From Aquisediminimonas sp031376385 (lineage in GTDB: Bacteria > Pseudomonadota > Alphaproteobacteria > Sphingomonadales > Sphingomonadaceae): DNA of 64,000 nucleotides. Numbering within the stretch: position 1 is the stretch's first letter; the number at the start of each line of letters is the position of its first letter. Below the pieces are notes generated by a model that searched no databases, had not been told where the DNA came from, and saw only the letters and a program-made list of their open reading frames with translations. Location of the stretch: the NCBI GenBank assembly GCA_031376385.1, contig JANMDQ010000020.1, positions 1 to 64,000 of the forward strand, read 5' to 3'. Made by a program: the position numbers and the translations under genes. Positions 50,605 through 59,560 of this stretch are shown here, one piece after another.

Positions 50605-51861
50605 TTACAAAGCGCGCATCACAAGGGACGCGTTCGTTCCGCCGAAGCCGAAGCTGTTGTTAAGCACCGCTTTCACGCTGCGCTTCTTGGCCACGTGCGG
50701 CACCAGGTCGACGCCATCAGTGCCTTCATCCGGATTATCGAGGTTTAGCGTCGGGGGCACAATTTGATCACGCATTGCCAAAATGCAAAAAATGGCCTCG
50801 ACCGCACCGGCCCCGCCCAATAAGTGACCAATAGCGGACTTGGTTGAACTCATCGATACGGTGCTGATGGCATCGCCAAACAACCGCTTAACCGCGCCCA
50901 GTTCGATCGTGTCAGCCATGGTCGATGTGCCATGCGCGTTGATATAGTCGATATCAGACGGTGTCATGCCAGCACGCTTCAACGCCATTTCCATAGCACG
51001 ATAGGCGCCGCTGCCTTCAGGATGAGGGGCAGTCACATGAAAAGCGTCGCCAGAAAGGCCGTATCCGACAATTTCGCCGTAGATTTTCGCGCCACGTGCT
51101 TTTGCCCGCTCATATTCCTCCAGAACAACCACGCCAGCGCCTTCACCCATAACGAAACCGTCGCGGTTCTTGTCATAGGGCCGCGATGCCTTTTCGGGCT
51201 GATCATTATAATCTGTTGAAAGCGCCCGAGCCTGCGCAAAACCAGCGATCCCAATCGGGCAAATCGTGCCTTCCGCACCACCCGCCAGCATTACGTCAGC
51301 ATCATCAAGCGCAATCATCCGCGCTGCATCGCCAATCGAATGCGCTCCGGTGGAACAGGCCGTAACGACAGCGTGGTTCGGGCCCATCAGGCCATATTTT
51401 ATGCTCACTTGACCAGAGATGAGGTTGATCAGCCGCCCGTGCACGAAATGCGGACTGACCCGGCTAGGGCCCTTTTCATTCAGAATCAGCGATTCGCTTG
51501 CGATCCCTGGCAATCCGCCAATGCCTGAGCCAATCGAACATCCCGCGCGGAACCGCTCTGCCTCAGTCATCTCAGTCAGGCCGGCGTCTTCCAACGCTTG
51601 GCTGGCCGCATCAATACCGTAGATGATGAACGGATCAACTTGCCGCTGCACTTTATGATCGACGCGCAAATCTGGATCAAAACCCCACGGATGATCCTTG
51701 GGCTTCACTTCGCAAGCGATATGGCATTTTTGGTCACTGCTATCAAAGCGCGTGATCCGGCCTGCGCCAGACTTGCCAGCAATCAGATTGGCCCAGACCA
51801 ATTCCACTTCCGCCCCAAGGGGGGTCACAAGCCCCAATCCGGTTACAACGACGCGGCGCAT
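50605..51861 (-). CDS. fabF: 3-oxoacyl-ACP synthase II
   Basis: 418 residues from the ATG at 51861 (GGAG properly spaced; the GTG at 51873 is less likely). The Cys-His-His set is intact: TACSTGAHSIGDA, INAHGTSTMADTIELG and KSAIGHLLGGAGAVEAI. It condenses malonyl-ACP with acyl-ACP in fatty acid elongation. In the acpP-fabF-mltG arrangement; 124 bases separate it from acpP. Confidence 0.98.
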   Translation of the reverse strand: MRRVVVTGLGLVTPLGAEVELVWANLIAGKSGAGRITRFDSSDQKCHIACEVKPKDHPWGFDPDLRVDHKVQRQVDPFIIYGIDAASQALEDAGLTEMTEAERFRAGCSIGSGIGGLPGIASESLILNEKGPSRVSPHFVHGRLINLISGQVSIKYGLMGPNHAVVTACSTGAHSIGDAARMIALDDADVMLAGGAEGTICPIGIAGFAQARALSTDYNDQPEKASRPYDKNRDGFVMGEGAGVVVLEEYERAKARGAKIYGEIVGYGLSGDAFHVTAPHPEGSGAYRAMEMALKRAGMTPSDIDYINAHGTSTMADTIELGAVKRLFGDAISTVSMSSTKSAIGHLLGGAGAVEAIFCILAMRDQIVPPTLNLDNPDEGTDGVDLVPHVAKKRSVKAVLNNSFGFGGTNASLVMRAL

Positions 51862-51985
51862 TGGCATCTCCACTTATTCAGCCTTGAACGGCTTGAAACG
51901 AAAACGGCCTCCAGGCAAGCCGTGGAAGCCGTTTCGCATAAAACCCAAAACAATCAAGGCAGGACCGACTGTCCGGCCTTTCAAC

Positions 51986-52222
51986 TCAGGCTTTGTTGCT
52001 ATCGATATAGCTGATGGCGTCGCTGACAGTCGCAATTTTTTCTGCGGCATCATCAGGAATTTCAACGCTGAATTCTTCTTCAAACGCCATCACGAGCTCA
52101 ACAATATCGAGGCTGTCTGCGCCAAGATCGTCGATAAAGCTCGCCTCTTCAGTCACTTTCTCGGCCTCTACACCAAGATGTTCGACAACGATCTTTTTAA
52201 CGCGGTCAGCAGTGTCGCTCAT
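51986..52222 (-). CDS. acpP: Acyl carrier protein
   Basis: 78 residues: MSDTADRVKKIVVEHLGVEA (start), DLGADSLDIVELVMAFEEEF with the phosphopantetheine Ser, and the acidic ends typical of ACP. It carries the growing acyl chain. It lies between fabG and fabF, a classic order; 91 bases follow fabG. Confidence 0.99.
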   Translation of the reverse strand: MSDTADRVKKIVVEHLGVEAEKVTEEASFIDDLGADSLDIVELVMAFEEEFSVEIPDDAAEKIATVSDAISYIDSNKA

Positions 52223-52313
52223 GGATATTCCTTCTCGTTCATATGAGAGCAATGTTGTGAATCGCCCTAAAGCGGCGCGGGGATGCTGGCAAGCCCTGTG
52301 TTGCTTTACCGTG

Positions 52314-53051
52314 CTACAACATCGCCATTCCGCCGTTGATGTGCAGCGTCTGGCCTGTAATGTAGCTCGCTTCGCGGCTGGCGAGATAAACAACCCCTGC
52401 GCCGATATCGCTTCCTTGCCCCAGTGCCCCAACTGGGATTTTCGCAATGAGTGCCGCCTTCTGCACATCGGGCAGACCGTCGGTCATGGGCGAAGCAATG
52501 AAGCCCGGCGCGACGCAATTGACGGTGATGTTGCGGCTGGCCAGTTCCTGCGCCAGCGCCTTGGACATAGCCGTCAGGCCGCCCTTTGACGCCGCATAAT
52601 TGGCCTGTCCTGGGTTGCCCGTGGCCCCGACGACTGAGGTAATTGTAATGATCCGGCCAAAGCGCGCCTTCATCATCGGCTTGGCTGAGGCGCGGATCAG
52701 GCGGAACGCAGCCTCCAAGTTGATGCGAATGACGTCATCCCACTCCTCATCCTTCATTCGCATCACAAGGTTATCGCGTGTCACACCTGCATTATTCACC
52801 AGAATATCAAGTTGCCCCAGCGCCTCAACCGCGCGGGGAATAAGGCCGTCAACTTCCGCTGCAACGCCAAGATTGCACGGCAGAATGACGGGATCACCCG
52901 GCAGCGTCGCCGCGACAGCCTTCAATGCCTCCTCCCGCGTGCCAGACAATGCGACCCGCGCGCCCTGATGCGCGAGAGCCGTCGCAACAGCCGAACCAAT
53001 TCCGCCCGATGCTCCGGTAACAAGGGCAGTCATTCCTGTGAGATTAAACAT
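52314..53051 (-). CDS. fabG: 3-oxoacyl-ACP reductase
   Basis: 245 residues: TGASGGIGSAVA, NNAGVTRDNLVMRM, ITSVVGATGNPGQANYAASK with the catalytic Tyr/Lys, and YITGQTLHINGGMAM. NADPH-dependent reductase of the fatty acid cycle. Its start ATG at 53051 follows AAGGAG and overlaps the stop of the GxxExxY gene by 8 bases. Confidence 0.97.
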   Translation of the reverse strand: MFNLTGMTALVTGASGGIGSAVATALAHQGARVALSGTREEALKAVAATLPGDPVILPCNLGVAAEVDGLIPRAVEALGQLDILVNNAGVTRDNLVMRMKDEEWDDVIRINLEAAFRLIRASAKPMMKARFGRIITITSVVGATGNPGQANYAASKGGLTAMSKALAQELASRNITVNCVAPGFIASPMTDGLPDVQKAALIAKIPVGALGQGSDIGAGVVYLASREASYITGQTLHINGGMAML

Positions 53052-53481
53052 GTTGGCTCCTTAATGAGGGTTCGCGCACAGGCGCAGAGGCGCAGAGAGG
53101 CCTATGATTATTGATCAAACGGCGAAGTCCCTCTTTCAAAGTTTCGCCGCCGAAATTCAAAAGGAGACCAACTGGCTGATTGGTTAAACGAAGATAAGTG
53201 AGAACTTGTTTTGCATGGACTCCGCTCAGCCGCTCCAAAGATTTGATTTCGACGATCAATCGGTGATCGACCATAAGGTCGATCCTGAAAGCCGATTCAA
53301 ATTTTGTTCCTTCAAATTCAATATCAACGCTTTTTTGGCGTTCAACATGGTAACCCAGTTGCGACAATTTGCCGGCAAGGACGATTTCATAAACGCTTTC
53401 CAGCAGGGCCGGCCCCAATTCGCGGTGAATGCGAATTGCCAAATCAACAACATCCCCGCTAATCTCGTCAATAGCTTTCAT
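53044..53481 (-). CDS. GxxExxY family protein
   Basis: 145 residues. The family signature is GPALLESVYE (G-x-x-E-x-x-Y), followed by FRIDLMVDHRLIVEIKSLER (an E-x-K element suggestive of a PD-(D/E)XK nuclease fold) and LRLTNQPVGLLLNFG. Members are often found in the middle of unrelated operons. Here the gene is wedged between fabD and fabG and is framed by inverted repeats at 53068-53100 and 53488-53526. The C-terminal residues CASAPVREPSL are encoded by the left repeat. It is probably an inserted module; its role is unknown. Confidence 0.88.
   Translation of the reverse strand: MKAIDEISGDVVDLAIRIHRELGPALLESVYEIVLAGKLSQLGYHVERQKSVDIEFEGTKFESAFRIDLMVDHRLIVEIKSLERLSGVHAKQVLTYLRLTNQPVGLLLNFGGETLKEGLRRLINNHRPLCASAPVREPSLRSQHV
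53068..53100. repeat. Left inverted repeat of the GxxExxY module
   Basis: Begins GGGTTCGCGC then GGCGCAGAGGCGCAG. The complement of 53488-53526 reads GGGTTCGCGC-AGAGGCGC-AGAGGCGC. The two arms bracket the GxxExxY gene; this one is read as the last codons of that gene. Confidence 0.8.
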
Positions 53482-53487
53482 CTAACT

Positions 53488-53526
53488 CCTCCGCGCCTTT
53501 GCGCCTCTGCGCCTCTGCGCGAACCC
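53488..53526. repeat. Right inverted repeat of the GxxExxY module
   Basis: Reads CCGCGCCTTTGCGCCTCTG then CGCCTCTGCGCGAACCC, with three GCGCCTYT units. Inverse of the left repeat, and lies between the GxxExxY start and the fabD stop. Confidence 0.8.
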
Positions 53527-53531
53527 AATCC

Positions 53532-54467
53532 TTACAAATGTTTGATCAAGGCCTCAATGTCATCCATCGATATCACTGACCATGTTTCCGCGTCAGGGGA
53601 GATGCGCTTGACCATGGGGCCGACGACTTTGCCACCGAATTCAGCAAATTCGTAAACTCCTACCTTAGCCATTGCGGCAACAGATTCGCGCCAGCGGACG
53701 CGGCCTGTGACCTGTTCGACCAGCAAAGCGCGGATGCGATCCGGATCAGCAACTGGCGCGGCTGTCACATTGGCATAGACTGGCACCAGCGGTGCTTGCA
53801 GGGCGGCAGTGGCCAGCGCGTCAGCCATCACATCAGCGGCAGGTTGCATTAACGGACAATGAAAGGGCGCCGATACCGGCAGCAGGACGCCGCGTTTGAT
53901 GCCAAATTCTTTCACCAGTTCAATGGCGCGTTCAATGGCCGCCCGGTGGCCCGAAATCACCACTTGGCCGGGATCATTGTCATTGGCCACGGTGCAGACT
54001 TCGCCTTGCGCCGCTGCGTCCGCCAGAGCTTGGGCCTTCTCCATATCCGCGCCGAGCAGCGCCGCCATCGCGCCAACGCCCACGGGAACAGCGGCTTGCA
54101 TCGCCTGACCCCGCAGTTTGAGCAGCTTGGCTGTTGTGGCGAGGTCCATCGCGCCCGCGGCACAAAGCGCGCTATATTCCCCCAGACTATGGCCTGCCAC
54201 AAAATCCGCCTTGTCCGCCAGACTGATGCCGCCTTCAACACTCAAAACCCGCAGCGTCGCAAGCGCGTTCGCCATAATGGCAGGCTGCGCATTCTCGGTG
54301 AGCACCAGCTGATCCTCTGGCCCTTGCGTCATCAGCCGAAACAGATTCTGCCCAAGCGCATCGTCAACTTCCTGAAACACCGCACGCGCCGTGGGACTCG
54401 CATCGGCAAGGGCCTTGCCCATGCCAACGGCCTGACTGCCCTGCCCTGGAAATAGAAATGCGCGCAT
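53532..54467 (-). CDS. fabD: Malonyl-CoA:ACP transacylase
   Basis: 311 residues from the ATG at 54467 (GGGGAG seven bases upstream; an 18-codon upstream extension is discounted). FLFPGQGSQAVGMG, the catalytic Ser in VAGHSLGEYSALCAAGA, and PVSAPFHCPLMQPAAD with the His partner. It supplies malonyl-ACP to the fatty acid cycle. It would normally be followed at once by fabG; here the GxxExxY module lies between. Confidence 0.98.
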   Translation of the reverse strand: MRAFLFPGQGSQAVGMGKALADASPTARAVFQEVDDALGQNLFRLMTQGPEDQLVLTENAQPAIMANALATLRVLSVEGGISLADKADFVAGHSLGEYSALCAAGAMDLATTAKLLKLRGQAMQAAVPVGVGAMAALLGADMEKAQALADAAAQGEVCTVANDNDPGQVVISGHRAAIERAIELVKEFGIKRGVLLPVSAPFHCPLMQPAADVMADALATAALQAPLVPVYANVTAAPVADPDRIRALLVEQVTGRVRWRESVAAMAKVGVYEFAEFGGKVVGPMVKRISPDAETWSVISMDDIEALIKHL

Positions 54468-54599
54468 TTGATGCTCCCCGTCCTTTTTTTCCGGGTTAGC
54501 CAGAGAGCGATCAGAGCGCAACTGTGCGCTGCTCTGCCCGCCTTGGCTTTGTCACGCGGTGTAAACGGAGTTTTAGGTGATTTCAGATAGAAGCGCCTT

Positions 54600-56267
54600 A
54601 TGAGATTATTTCTTCGACCTAGTCTGATCCGTTTGATGATCAGCGCTTCTGCGCTTGCTGTGCCTGCCTCTGTCGCGGCCCAGAATGCCCCTGCCGATGG
54701 CCAAATCCTCACCCGCGAAATGATGAAATCGCCTTCGGAGGCGGCCAACGCGGTAAAACTGGAAACCGCCGCCGTCGCTCAATCGCCGGATGCTATGGTC
54801 GAAAGCTCCAGCGAAGATACCCGTATTCAGGTTGGTGCAGTCCGCATTTCTGGCGGCTCAGCGCTGCCCCAATCCGCCTTTGCAGACATTGCCGACCAAT
54901 ATGTGGGCCGGTCCGTAGACAAGGGCGAATTGCAGCAATTGGCCCGCGCGATTGCCAGTGAAGCGCGGTCCAAGGGTTTCATATTTGCCAGCGCAGCCAT
55001 ACCCGCCCAAGCAGTGGACATGGGCATTGTGCAAGTCGATCTGAACGAAGGCGATGTTGATGAAGTGCGGATCAACGGCACCAAAAACCGGCGCGTTCGT
55101 TCCATCCTCAACCGTCTGATTGGCAAAGGTGTTCAGCAAGCCGATGTCGAACGCGCCATCCTGATCGCAGGCGATGTGCCCGGCATCACCATCGAAAGAT
55201 CCAATTATGTGCTGGAAAATGGACGCGGCATCCTCATCATCAAAGCCGCCGAAGATCGCAGCAGCGCGCAAGTGCGGCTCGACAATTATGGCACCAACTC
55301 AACAGGGCCACTGCGCGCCCGGTTGGGGCTGGAACTGAACGGTCTGCTGACATCTGATGACAGTGTCACAGTCAACATGATTGGCAACCCGGTTGATCCC
55401 AAAGAACTGGTCTATGTCTCCGCGCAATATAGCGTCGGTTTGGGCGATAGCGGCGCGACGGCCAGCCTGTCAGCAGGCAGTGGCCGAACCGAGCCCGGCG
55501 GGCGCAGACCGGGGTTCGAATCGGTGGGGCGGAGCAGCTATGTGTCGGCCAGCGTGACTGCGCCGATCATCCGAAGCAACGCGGCCAATCTGTCCGTGTC
55601 TGGGGAACTGACCTATTTGACGGTGGATCAAAATTACCTAGCCTTCGGGAATGAGCGGGATGACATCGTGACCTTCACAGCTTCTGCCTGGGGCAATGTC
55701 CGGCTGGCAGGCGGCAGGGCTTCGGCTGGAGTCTCCGTGACACGCGGCCTTGGCATATTGGGCGCGACGGAGCTGAACGACCCCTTGTCATCGCGATTTG
55801 ACGGCAGCGGGCAATTCACCAAATTCAACAGCTGGATCAACTGGACCGGTGGCCTTGGCGGGGATTTCAGCTTGCGATTGGCAGGGAACGCGCAAATCGC
55901 GTCACGTCCGCTGCTCTCGTCTCAAACCATCGGCATTGGCGGCCCTGCATTTGGGCGCGGCTATGATTTTTCCGAACGCGTCGGGGATAATGGCGTGCTT
56001 GGCCTGGCTGAACTGCGCCACAATTTTGATAAGCCCCTGCCCTTCGTCAACTGGGCGCAAGTCTACGGCTTTGTCGACGGCGGATATGTCTATGATCTGC
56101 GCGACGACAAGGGGGGCAGCTCTCTGTTTTCCGGCGGTGGAGGCGTCAGGGCGGGCATAGGCAATGCCAATCTGGCGTTCCAGGTCGCCATGCCGATCAA
56201 CGCGGCGCGCGGATCAGCGGGGGACAAATCCCCGCATGTGAATTTCTCTGTCGGATATGATTTCTAA
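54600..56267 (+). CDS. TpsB-type two-partner secretion transporter (ShlB/FhaC/HecB)
   Basis: 555 residues: signal peptide at about 1-27 (ALAVPASVAAQ), a POTRA_2 domain (about 75-190: ISGGSALPQSAFADIADQYV, ending GIVQVDLNEGDVDEVRING), and a 16-strand beta-barrel (ShlB domain, about 210-555) with the late motif GRGYDFSERVGDNG. In the Tps pathway it exports a partner TpsA exoprotein across the outer membrane. No TpsA gene is in the window, so it may be an orphan or work on a distant partner. Convergent with the CHAP gene; their 3' ends overlap. Confidence 0.88.
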   Translation: MRLFLRPSLIRLMISASALAVPASVAAQNAPADGQILTREMMKSPSEAANAVKLETAAVAQSPDAMVESSSEDTRIQVGAVRISGGSALPQSAFADIADQYVGRSVDKGELQQLARAIASEARSKGFIFASAAIPAQAVDMGIVQVDLNEGDVDEVRINGTKNRRVRSILNRLIGKGVQQADVERAILIAGDVPGITIERSNYVLENGRGILIIKAAEDRSSAQVRLDNYGTNSTGPLRARLGLELNGLLTSDDSVTVNMIGNPVDPKELVYVSAQYSVGLGDSGATASLSAGSGRTEPGGRRPGFESVGRSSYVSASVTAPIIRSNAANLSVSGELTYLTVDQNYLAFGNERDDIVTFTASAWGNVRLAGGRASAGVSVTRGLGILGATELNDPLSSRFDGSGQFTKFNSWINWTGGLGGDFSLRLAGNAQIASRPLLSSQTIGIGGPAFGRGYDFSERVGDNGVLGLAELRHNFDKPLPFVNWAQVYGFVDGGYVYDLRDDKGGSSLFSGGGGVRAGIGNANLAFQVAMPINAARGSAGDKSPHVNFSVGYDF

Positions 56268-56860
56268 CGCCTCTGCAATTTCGACAGCTTTTTGCCCAGA
56301 TAGTTAAGCCGCCCCGTTGGCATCACATCGACGGGCGCAGGAATCGGCTTAGCCACAACGGCGGCCCCGGGCAGTTGCATGGGTGCCTTGCCATCGGGAT
56401 AGATGAAGCCGTGCACCGGCCACACACCGGTGCCAAGCGCCTGCGACGGGGCATACCAGACGCGCACCTCGCTCCAGTCGCCCGCATCAGACACGTCAAC
56501 GATCTTCACATCGCGCTCAATCTGGCCGCGCACGCCGTTGATGGGGGACCAATTGCTGTGCGTGACCAAGATTGTGCGATCATCAATGACCTTGCTGACC
56601 GCGGCCACATGGCCGAGCCGCATTGCGCCGTGGGGCTTGAACGCCAGCACAGCACCGCGCCTGGGCGTGTCACCGCGCCGGTAATGCCCTTCGGCCTGAC
56701 TCCACCAGGTATGCGCGTCCCCGCGAATCTGGATGCCGGACAATGATCGCGCCACCGGCACACATTCGAAATGTTGAACAGAGGACACCAAAGGAAGGGC
56801 GCTGACCGGGCAGGACGCGAGCAGAGACAGTGAAATCGCAACGCCAACGCACAGCCGCAT
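56264..56860 (-). CDS. CHAP-domain amidase/endopeptidase
   Basis: 198 residues from the ATG at 56860, preceded by AAGGAGG. Signal peptide at about 1-22 (LSLLASCPVSA; the cysteine suggests possible lipid anchoring). CHAP features: catalytic Cys in VQHFECVPVARSLSG, GAVLAFKPHGAMRLGHVAAV, and His in ILVTHSNWSPING. It cuts peptidoglycan peptides in the periplasm. The C-terminal part (about 140-198) is a Pro-rich tail. The longer frame to 57361 reads antisense to the next gene and is not used. Confidence 0.88.
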   Translation of the reverse strand: MRLCVGVAISLSLLASCPVSALPLVSSVQHFECVPVARSLSGIQIRGDAHTWWSQAEGHYRRGDTPRRGAVLAFKPHGAMRLGHVAAVSKVIDDRTILVTHSNWSPINGVRGQIERDVKIVDVSDAGDWSEVRVWYAPSQALGTGVWPVHGFIYPDGKAPMQLPGAAVVAKPIPAPVDVMPTGRLNYLGKKLSKLQRR

Positions 56861-57022
56861 AAACTCCGCCTCCTTAGTCTTTTGATCCGATATGGGGTCA
56901 GTCGCAAAAAATGGTTTCTGATCTCTTAACCGGTTGGCGAATGGCGCAGTTTTTGAGGTGACTTGTGTTGAACGAGCGATCACGGCAAACCGAGGATGCG
57001 GGCGGATATGAGGAGAGCCATT

Positions 57023-58552
57023 TTGACCACCAGTGCTGACCTGTTCACGCGCGACTTCGCGACACTCCCCGATCTTGTGGCCGCTCACGCGGCGGAGCGG
57101 CCTGAAGCGATGGCCGTCGCCGATCCGGAGACGCGCCTGAACTGGCGGGAATTTAACGCGCTCGTCAATCGCATCGCCGCGCGGTTGCAAACGGATGGAC
57201 TGGGCCGCAGTTCGGCAACGGCGCTGGCCGGCCTCAACAGTGTCGCGCAAGTCGCTGTATTCATTGCTACTCTGCGTGTTGGTGCCATCGCTGGGCTGAT
57301 CACCAGCACAGCGACGGGCGAACAAATGGCGGCGATGATCCTCGATTCCGGCGCGTCGCATCTCTTCCTCGACGGCAAAGCCGCAGAGAGTCTGTGGGGC
57401 CAGAATTACGGGGCTCCGGCCCTCATCGCGATGGATGAGAGCGACGCGGGTGAGCCTCTCTCATCCTGGATGGCCGCCGAAAGAAGCGCGCCCTTTGTCG
57501 TCGAGATTGAGCCAAGCGACGGGTTCAACATTATCTATTCTTCAGGCACAACTGGCACACCGAAGGGTATCGTCCACAGCCATGCGATGCGGTGGCAGCA
57601 TATCAACCGCGCGCTCGCGGCTTATGGCCCGGATGCCGTCAGCCTTCTTTCCACGCCGCTCTATTCCAACACGACAATGGCCAGTTTCCTGCCCACGCTG
57701 GGCGGTGGCGGCACCGTTGTGATGATGCGCAAATTCGATGCGCTGGGTTTTCTGGAGCTGGCAGAGCGCGAAGGCGTGACCAACACGATGCTTGTGCCCG
57801 TCCAATATCGCCGGATCATGGCGCATCCTGAATTTGATCGCTTTGATCTTTCCAGCTTTCGCATGAAATATTGCACCAGTGCGCCTTTCGCTGCGGCGCT
57901 GAAGGCTGATGTCGTCGCGCGCTGGCCCGGCGGGCTGGTTGAGATTTACGGGATGACCGAAGGCGGCGGGGTCTGCCTGTTGATGGCGCACGAATTCCCC
58001 GATAAACTCCACACCGTCGGTCGTCCCTCCCCCGGCCATGACATGCGTGTGATTGATGAGGAGGGGACTGAATTGCCGCTGGGGTCAGTGGGCGAGATCG
58101 TGGGACGTTCGCCTGCGATGATGAGCGGCTATAACAACCGCCAAGATGCGACGGACGCGATGAAATGGTGGGACGCTGACGGCAACCTTTTTTACCGCCA
58201 CGGTGATATTGGTCGCTTTGATGAAGACGGCTTCCTCACCCTGATGGACCGGGCCAAGGATATGATCATATCCGGCGGGTTTAACATCTATCCCAGTGAT
58301 TTGGAGGCCGTTCTTCACCAAGATGATGCGGTAATCGAGGCCGCAGTGATCGGCGCACCCAGCGATGATTGGGGCGAAACGCCTGTCGGATTTGTGGTGG
58401 TGAAAGACGGCGCGGATCTTGCCGCGATCCTCGCGTCTGCCAATGCCAAAGTCGGTCGCACACAGCGTCTTAATCGCTTGATTGCCATCGATGAACTGCC
58501 GCGTAGTCCGATTGGTAAAGTGCTGAAGCGGGAATTGCGAGATGGGTTGTGA
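57023..58552 (+). CDS. Acyl-CoA synthetase (AMP-dependent ligase)
   Basis: About 509 residues. ATP loop IYSSGTTGTPKGIVHSHAM, VEIYGMTEGGG, YRHGDIGRFDEDGFLTLMDR and the C-terminal catalytic Lys in RSPIGKVLKRELRDG. It activates a fatty or aryl acid to acyl-CoA in the cytoplasm. Possible starts are ATG 56996, ATG 57008 and TTG 57023; AGGAGAG properly spaced before the TTG makes it the best choice. It stands alone, ahead of the accessory repeat region. Substrate unknown. Confidence 0.88.
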   Translation: MTTSADLFTRDFATLPDLVAAHAAERPEAMAVADPETRLNWREFNALVNRIAARLQTDGLGRSSATALAGLNSVAQVAVFIATLRVGAIAGLITSTATGEQMAAMILDSGASHLFLDGKAAESLWGQNYGAPALIAMDESDAGEPLSSWMAAERSAPFVVEIEPSDGFNIIYSSGTTGTPKGIVHSHAMRWQHINRALAAYGPDAVSLLSTPLYSNTTMASFLPTLGGGGTVVMMRKFDALGFLELAEREGVTNTMLVPVQYRRIMAHPEFDRFDLSSFRMKYCTSAPFAAALKADVVARWPGGLVEIYGMTEGGGVCLLMAHEFPDKLHTVGRPSPGHDMRVIDEEGTELPLGSVGEIVGRSPAMMSGYNNRQDATDAMKWWDADGNLFYRHGDIGRFDEDGFLTLMDRAKDMIISGGFNIYPSDLEAVLHQDDAVIEAAVIGAPSDDWGETPVGFVVVKDGADLAAILASANAKVGRTQRLNRLIAIDELPRSPIGKVLKRELRDGL

Positions 58553-58670
58553 TGGGGGCGGGCTGTGTCTGTTGCAAATAGCGATTACTGCGCTGACAAA
58601 TATGATAACTACGTACTTGGCACTTGCGTAACTTGTTGATTTGAGGGCAGAACATTATGATGAGCAAATT

Positions 58671-58720
58671 CGAATTAAGGGGTTATCGCACCTGTCACCG
58701 TAATTGCCTGTCACCGTAAT
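58671..58720. repeat. Inverted-repeat boundary, left side of accessory unit 1
   Basis: 35-base repeat at 58671-58705 (key parts GGGGTTATCGCACCTG and TCACCGTAATT), followed by a partial second CCTGTCACCGTAATT (58707-58721). The 35 bases are a perfect inverted copy of 59301-59335. Confidence 0.9.
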
Positions 58721-58806
58721 TGCGTAATTGTTGCAACATTTTCGTCTTCACCAAAAACAGGGACTAGAATTGCTTCAACGAAGCGTCAGTGTGTGGATTC
58801 AAGAAA

Positions 58807-59262
58807 ATGCAAATGAACAATATAGTGATTCTTCTGGGGGTGCTTTGTGTGAGCTTAGGTGGCTGCTACGAATCATCAGATGTCGCGTTAAATAATAGTG
58901 TTAGTGGCAGTGATTATTCAGCTCCATTGAACCGTGAAGAATTTATCACTTTATCAGAAAGGGCAGAAAAAGGCGACGGTCAAGCTGCCTACAGAATTTC
59001 CCGACACTTTTTATCTATTGGGAAGTCCCAAGACGATAAAACCTATCAACATTGGTTAAGAAAGGCCGATGAATTAGGTGACATGGAAGCCAACCAATTC
59101 TTGATTGGATATTTCTTGAACAACGGGGAATGTGCAGCAGCGCGAGAAAGACTGAAATACGGTATAGGTCGATTTACCTATCCGTCAAAGACGATTTCCG
59201 ACATAGAAAAGTGGTTTTTAGGCTGTGCTGAAGGGCAGAAATCAGACAGAGAATATCGGTAA
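58807..59262 (+). CDS. Putative Sel1-like repeat lipoprotein in repeat-bounded unit
   Basis: 151 residues from the ATG at 58807 (AAG upstream). Signal peptide with a lipobox (VLCVSLGGC), so it is a probable lipoprotein. The rest has Sel1-like helical hairpins: AEKGDGQAAYRISRHFLSIG and ADELGDMEANQFLIGYFL. Sel1 lipoproteins mediate protein contacts at the membrane; the partner is unknown. It is richer in AT codons (TTA, ATA) than its neighbours, suggesting transfer. It lies alone between inverted copies of a 35-bp repeat. Confidence 0.78.
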   Translation: MQMNNIVILLGVLCVSLGGCYESSDVALNNSVSGSDYSAPLNREEFITLSERAEKGDGQAAYRISRHFLSIGKSQDDKTYQHWLRKADELGDMEANQFLIGYFLNNGECAAARERLKYGIGRFTYPSKTISDIEKWFLGCAEGQKSDREYR

Positions 59263-59271
59263 AAGAGCATG

Positions 59272-59335
59272 GAATTACGGTGACAGGGAATTACGGTGAC
59301 AATTACGGTGACAGGTGCGATAACCCCTTAATTCG
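59272..59335. repeat. Inverted-repeat boundary, right side of accessory unit 1
   Basis: Inverse of 58671-58705 at 59301-59335, preceded by two shorter copies of AATTACGGTGACA (59272-59300). Subunits GGTGACAG repeat in tandem. Confidence 0.9.
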
Positions 59336-59387
59336 AGCTGGTTCATTGGATGTCTATTCCCTAAAATTGAGTAGATTAGCAATTTCT

Positions 59388-59449
59388 AATTAGGGGTTTA
59401 CGCACCTGTCACCGTAATTCCAGGGGTTATCGCACCTGTCACCGTAATT
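59388..59449. repeat. Inverted-repeat boundary, left side of accessory unit 2
   Basis: Two tandem copies in the same direction as the unit-1 left repeat: 59388-59419 (TTTACGCACCTGTCACCG) and 59421-59449 (GGGGTTATCGCACCTGTC). Confidence 0.88.
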
Positions 59450-59560
59450 CATAAATCTGGTGGGGGCTGTGGTGTTGTGGGTATTGCTTAGGGGGCGGAG
59501 TCATGGCAACACTGCGTCACTCTGCTAAAAAGGTCGAAAGCTTGGACGTTGGAGATAACA

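Noticed and set aside
55500..55535. GGGGTTCGAATC resembles a tRNA T-loop
   Set aside because: It lies inside the TpsB frame (GRRPGFESVG) and no acceptor or anticodon stems surround it.
56860..57361. Extended N-terminus of the CHAP protein
   Set aside because: It would run antisense into the acyl-CoA synthetase gene; the signal peptide and AAGGAGG identify ATG 56860.
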